Shown here in pieces: positions 43,044-45,416 of a DNA stretch of 45,416 nt; the stretch's first letter is position 1; each line of letters opens with the position of its first letter. The position numbers were made by a program, and so were the translations under genes. The DNA comes from an uncultured Bacteroidales bacterium (GTDB lineage Bacteria; Bacteroidota; Bacteroidia; Bacteroidales; F082): positions 1-45,416 of the forward strand of contig CALBNV010000039.1 of the NCBI GenBank assembly GCA_937896895.1, read 5' to 3'. The notes under the pieces were generated by a model. The model saw only the letters and a program-made list of their open reading frames with translations, had not been told where the DNA came from and did no database searches.

Positions 43044-44555
43044 ATGAAAATCCCGACAATAAGAAACGCCCGTGAAGCTGATGTCTTTACCATTGAAAAT
43101 GAACCGATTACGTCTGTCGATCTGATGGAACGCGCCGCTTCTACGGCGTTCGGCTGGATTGAAGACAAGTTGAATCATCAAACAGAAACTGATGTGAAGA
43201 TTTTCTGCGGAATGGGCAACAACGGCGGCGACGGCTTCGTGCTGGGACGACTTTTTTGCAAAAAACATTATGATGTCGAAGTTTTTCTTGTCCATGTCGG
43301 CGAAAAAATGAGCCACGACTGCCAGGTCAATTATGAAAGGTTGAAAGCTCTGAATCCTTCGGTCGTTCATGATGTTTTTTCAAAAAATGATTTCCCGGAA
43401 ATATCGGATTCCGATGTCGTCATTGATGCGATGTTCGGCTCCGGACTGACACGTCCGCTTGAAGGGCTTGCGGCAGATATGGTCGAGCATCTTAATGACA
43501 ATCAAGCGATTAGAATTGCTATCGACATTGCATCTGGCTTGAACGGTGACGGTTTTACGACATCTAAATACACATTCCGACCCGATTACACTTTGTCGTT
43601 CCAGTTCCCGAAATTGGCGTTTCTGCTGCCTGAAAACGAGCCTTTCGTTGGAAACTGGGAAGTCCTTGACATTAAGATTCATCCCGATTACGTCGAAAAG
43701 GTGGAAAGCGTCAATTTCCTCACAGAAAACGAAATCGTGAAACCGTTGGTCCATAAACGCGGAAAGCATTCACACAAAGGCACTTACGGCCACGCGTTGC
43801 TCATCGCCGGCTCGACGGGAAAGACCGGGGCGGCGTTGCTGGCGGCGGAGTCGTGTATGAGAAGCGGCGTCGGACTGCTGACCGCGCATCTGCCTAAGTC
43901 GGCGACGCTTCCATTGCAGGTTTATCTTCCGGAAGCAATGATGAGCATTGATGAATCGGAAGACTGTTTTTCGAAACTCCCTGATTTATTAAACTATACG
44001 GCGATAGGAGCGGGGCCGGGACTTGGAAAACGTCCCGAAACGGCAAACGCTTTGAAACGCCTGATTCAGGAGACGAAAGTGCCGTTGGTACTTGACGCCG
44101 ACGCGTTGAACATCATCTCGGAAAACAAGACGTGGCTCGCGTTCCTGCCGGAGAGAACAATAATTACGCCTCACCCGAAAGAGTTTGAACGTTTGTTCGG
44201 GAAAACGGAAAACTCGTTGCAACGCCTTGAGCTTCAGCGGGAAATGTCGCGAAAATACAACCTGATAATCGTGCTTAAAGGTGCGAACACCGCCGTCACA
44301 TTCCCGACTGGCGCATGTTTCTTCAACACGACAGGCAATCCTGGAATGGCGACAGCAGGAAGCGGCGATGTCCTGACTGGAATCATCTTATCGCTTGTGG
44401 CTCAACGATATACGCCCGAAGAGGCGGCGTTGCTCGGCGTCTATCTTCACGGCTCGGCGGGCGACATCGCGGCTTCCGAAAACGGGACTGAATCGCTGAT
44501 TGCGAGCGACATTTCCAAAAACATCGGGAAAGTGTTTCGAAAATTATCCTTATAG
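43044..44555 (+). CDS. nnr: Bifunctional NAD(P)HX epimerase / dehydratase
   Basis: The 503-residue protein fuses the YjeF N-terminal epimerase domain (1-215, with GNNGGDGFVLGR at 58-69 and FGSGLTRPL) and the carbohydrate-kinase-like dehydratase (about 235-503, with AGSTGKTGAALLAAESCMRSG, TPHPKEFERLFG and NPGMATAGSGDVLTG). It repairs hydrated NADH and NADPH. Both halves keep their conserved residues, so both activities are expected. It stands between a gene of opposite direction and an ATPase remnant. A TAAATTTG at 43022-43029 could be its -7 box, but the leader would be very short. Confidence 0.93.
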   Translation: MKIPTIRNAREADVFTIENEPITSVDLMERAASTAFGWIEDKLNHQTETDVKIFCGMGNNGGDGFVLGRLFCKKHYDVEVFLVHVGEKMSHDCQVNYERLKALNPSVVHDVFSKNDFPEISDSDVVIDAMFGSGLTRPLEGLAADMVEHLNDNQAIRIAIDIASGLNGDGFTTSKYTFRPDYTLSFQFPKLAFLLPENEPFVGNWEVLDIKIHPDYVEKVESVNFLTENEIVKPLVHKRGKHSHKGTYGHALLIAGSTGKTGAALLAAESCMRSGVGLLTAHLPKSATLPLQVYLPEAMMSIDESEDCFSKLPDLLNYTAIGAGPGLGKRPETANALKRLIQETKVPLVLDADALNIISENKTWLAFLPERTIITPHPKEFERLFGKTENSLQRLELQREMSRKYNLIIVLKGANTAVTFPTGACFFNTTGNPGMATAGSGDVLTGIILSLVAQRYTPEEAALLGVYLHGSAGDIAASENGTESLIASDISKNIGKVFRKLSL

Positions 44556-44641
44556 AGGCGAAATATCAAAATAATCGCGTAATTTCTTTTATAAAGGAAA
44601 TATTTTGAGTTATAGCTAAAAATTTAAAGTATAAAAGAAAT

Positions 44642-44970
44642 ATGTGTGAAATTATCAGACAGTCTTATCTTGATAAAATTGAGAAATACATTAACTTGTG
44701 AGGCTCGGATACACGGTAAAAGTCGGCAAGCTGCCGTCTGGTGAAATAGATTTTGTATGTTCAAAACCAAATGGGAAACTGATTTATGTGCAGGCCTCGT
44801 ATCTTATTGCGGCGGACGAGATCCACAAGCGCGAGTTCGGCAACCTCGGCTCGATAAAGGACAACTATCCGAAATATGTGATTTCGATGAACCCGCTTCT
44901 CACGAAAAGCGATTTCGACGGGATAACGCACATCCATCTGCGGACGTTCCTGACGGAAGAGGATTTTTAG
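44642..44970 (+). pseudogene. Deletion remnant of a DUF4143-type ATPase
   Basis: Two fragments of one gene family lie side by side. From 44642, a 19-residue peptide (MCEIIRQSYLDKIEKYINL) matches the N-terminal start of ATP-binding proteins of the AAA_14/DUF4143 family and stops at 44701. In another frame, from about 44698 to 44970, follows the C-terminal nuclease-like end of the same family (LGYTVKVGKLPSGEIDFV..., FGNLGSIKDNYPKYVISM, HIHLRTFL). The Walker A and B core, about 300 residues, is missing. An internal deletion with frameshift explains this. Neither piece should be active; the second could be translated only from a GTG. Confidence 0.75.
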
Positions 44971-44974
44971 TCTG

Positions 44975-45005
44975 TAAAGTTTGAAAGTTCATAAAGTTTG
45001 AAAGT
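44975..45005. repeat. Short direct repeat after the ATPase remnant
   Basis: TAAAGTTTGAAAGT occurs at 44975-44988 and again at 44992-45005, separated by three bases. It begins 5 bases after the remnant's stop codon. The word is related to simple AAAGTT-type repeats seen between genes in Bacteroidetes. The rest of the 240-base gap up to 45213 shows no gene. Confidence 0.6.
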
Positions 45006-45110
45006 GGCTGGCGCACGGTAATGTATCGGCGTCAATCCGCGCAATCTTCGAGAGAAAAATAACTCCGGGAAAAGCTGTTGAAAATATTCCGCAAAATAAT
45101 TTGCTGTAAG

Positions 45111-45143
45111 TGTGCCGTTTATGAAGAAAATTTTATACATTTG
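45111..45143 (+). promoter_or_regulatory. Promoter of the terminal lipoprotein gene
   Basis: TACATTTG (45136-45143) is a good -7 box. TGTG (45111-45114) lies 21 bases upstream as a weak -33 element. The leader to the start codon is about 60 bases and contains AGGGA 8 bases before the ATG. Confidence 0.5.
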
Positions 45144-45213
45144 CGGCCTGAAAAATATAAAATAAGTTAATAACCAAGAAGTTGTACCCGACACGGATTA
45201 AGGGATTTAAAAG

Positions 45214-45416
45214 ATGAAAAGACAATTAAAAACATTAGCGACAGTGATGGTTTGCATGGCGATGGCGCTGTGCGTGTCGTGCAAGAAAGACAATGCAGAA
45301 CCGAATGGCGGTGGCACAGGTGGTGGCGGTAATACAGGCGGCGGTGTCACAGGCGACCACGAATATGTTGACCTCGGCCTTCCGAGCGGGCTTCTGTGGG
45401 CCACGTGCAACGTGGG
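45214..45416 (+). CDS. Lipoprotein with Gly-rich linker and VDLGLPSG module (cut by window edge)
   Basis: The first 67 residues are visible. A lipoprotein signal ends in CVSC with Cys23, followed by a short charged piece and a glycine/threonine-rich linker (about 32-47, GGGTGGGGNTGGG). Then EYVDLGLPSGLLWATCNVG begins. That motif opens a module often found, sometimes repeated, in Bacteroidales surface lipoproteins. Surface exposure is likely but function is unknown. The gene leaves the window at 45416. Confidence 0.8.
   Translation, partial: MKRQLKTLATVMVCMAMALCVSCKKDNAEPNGGGTGGGGNTGGGVTGDHEYVDLGLPSGLLWATCNV

Noticed and set aside
45207..45410. Proline-rich minus-strand frame at the right end
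   Set aside because: It is the antisense of the glycine-rich linker of the lipoprotein gene.

Overview
This window looks like a chromosomal segment from an uncultured, gut-type member of the Bacteroidales. The evidence is a partial 16S rRNA gene with Bacteroidales-like sequence, promoters of the Bacteroidetes type (TTTG or TTG, a spacer of about 19-22 bases, then TAnnTTTG), a short primary sigma factor of about 288 residues, a GldI-like FKBP lipoprotein, a DUF2279 protein and, at the right end, a lipoprotein with the VDLGLPSG...WATCNVG module. Almost every gene is a recognisable single-copy housekeeping or envelope gene. I see no intact mobile element, CRISPR array, tRNA or prophage.

Layout. 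(1) 1-1150: 5' two thirds of a 16S rRNA gene on the minus strand, with its leader and promoter. (2) 1286-3006: an AlbA_2 (Schlafen-like) protein and an XRE regulator, separated by an AT-rich, repeat-bearing noncoding stretch. (3) 3049-6896: nrnA followed by three FKBP-type lipoproteins carrying one, two and three FKBP modules. (4) 6900-10940, minus: a polysaccharide polymerase/ligase, a chain-length determinant and a flippase. (5) 11055-13549: clpS overlapping a RelA/SpoT homologue whose hydrolase centre is destroyed. (6) 13554-17549, minus: lolD, a large TPR protein and cysteine desulfidase. (7) 17627-23692, minus: a TPR protein, a DUF368 (PopT-type) transporter, aroE, tex and an outer-membrane barrel protein. 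(8) 23768-27122: glmM, a small basic protein, recR, a YwqK-like MORN protein and a TPR lipoprotein. (9) 27159-31869, minus: dapF, a GNAT acetyltransferase, mltG, a phosphohexomutase and a DUF2279 protein, probably one operon continuing into the TPR lipoprotein. (10) 31997-34409: a DegP/HtrA protease, then the primary sigma factor. (11) 34421-37138, minus: a large PPDK-like protein with no recognisable C-terminal PEP-binding barrel. (12) 37253-41359: pyrG, yidC and aroK, with two clear intrinsic terminators. (13) 41473-42964: a heptad-based tandem repeat running into the 3' end of rlmD. (14) 43044-45416: nnr, the deletion remnant of a DUF4143-type ATPase, and the start of a lipoprotein.

How the genes work together. 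Many genes serve the cell envelope: glmM, dapF and mltG for peptidoglycan, the PopT-type transporter for lipid-carrier recycling, the Wzx/Wzz/Wzy set for surface polysaccharide, lolD for lipoprotein export, yidC for membrane insertion, and the DegP and FKBP proteins for folding in the periplasm. Overlapping ATGA junctions (clpS-rel, popT-aroE, aroE-tex, mltG-phosphohexomutase) indicate translational coupling. The most interesting items are the FKBP ladder in which only one of six modules keeps the catalytic residues, the PPDK-like protein without a C-terminal barrel, the hydrolase-dead Rel coupled to clpS, palindromic divergent promoters that share elements, a tandem repeat that has recoded the C-terminus of RlmD, and the ATPase remnant. 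I did not find a clearly new multi-gene defence or mobile system.
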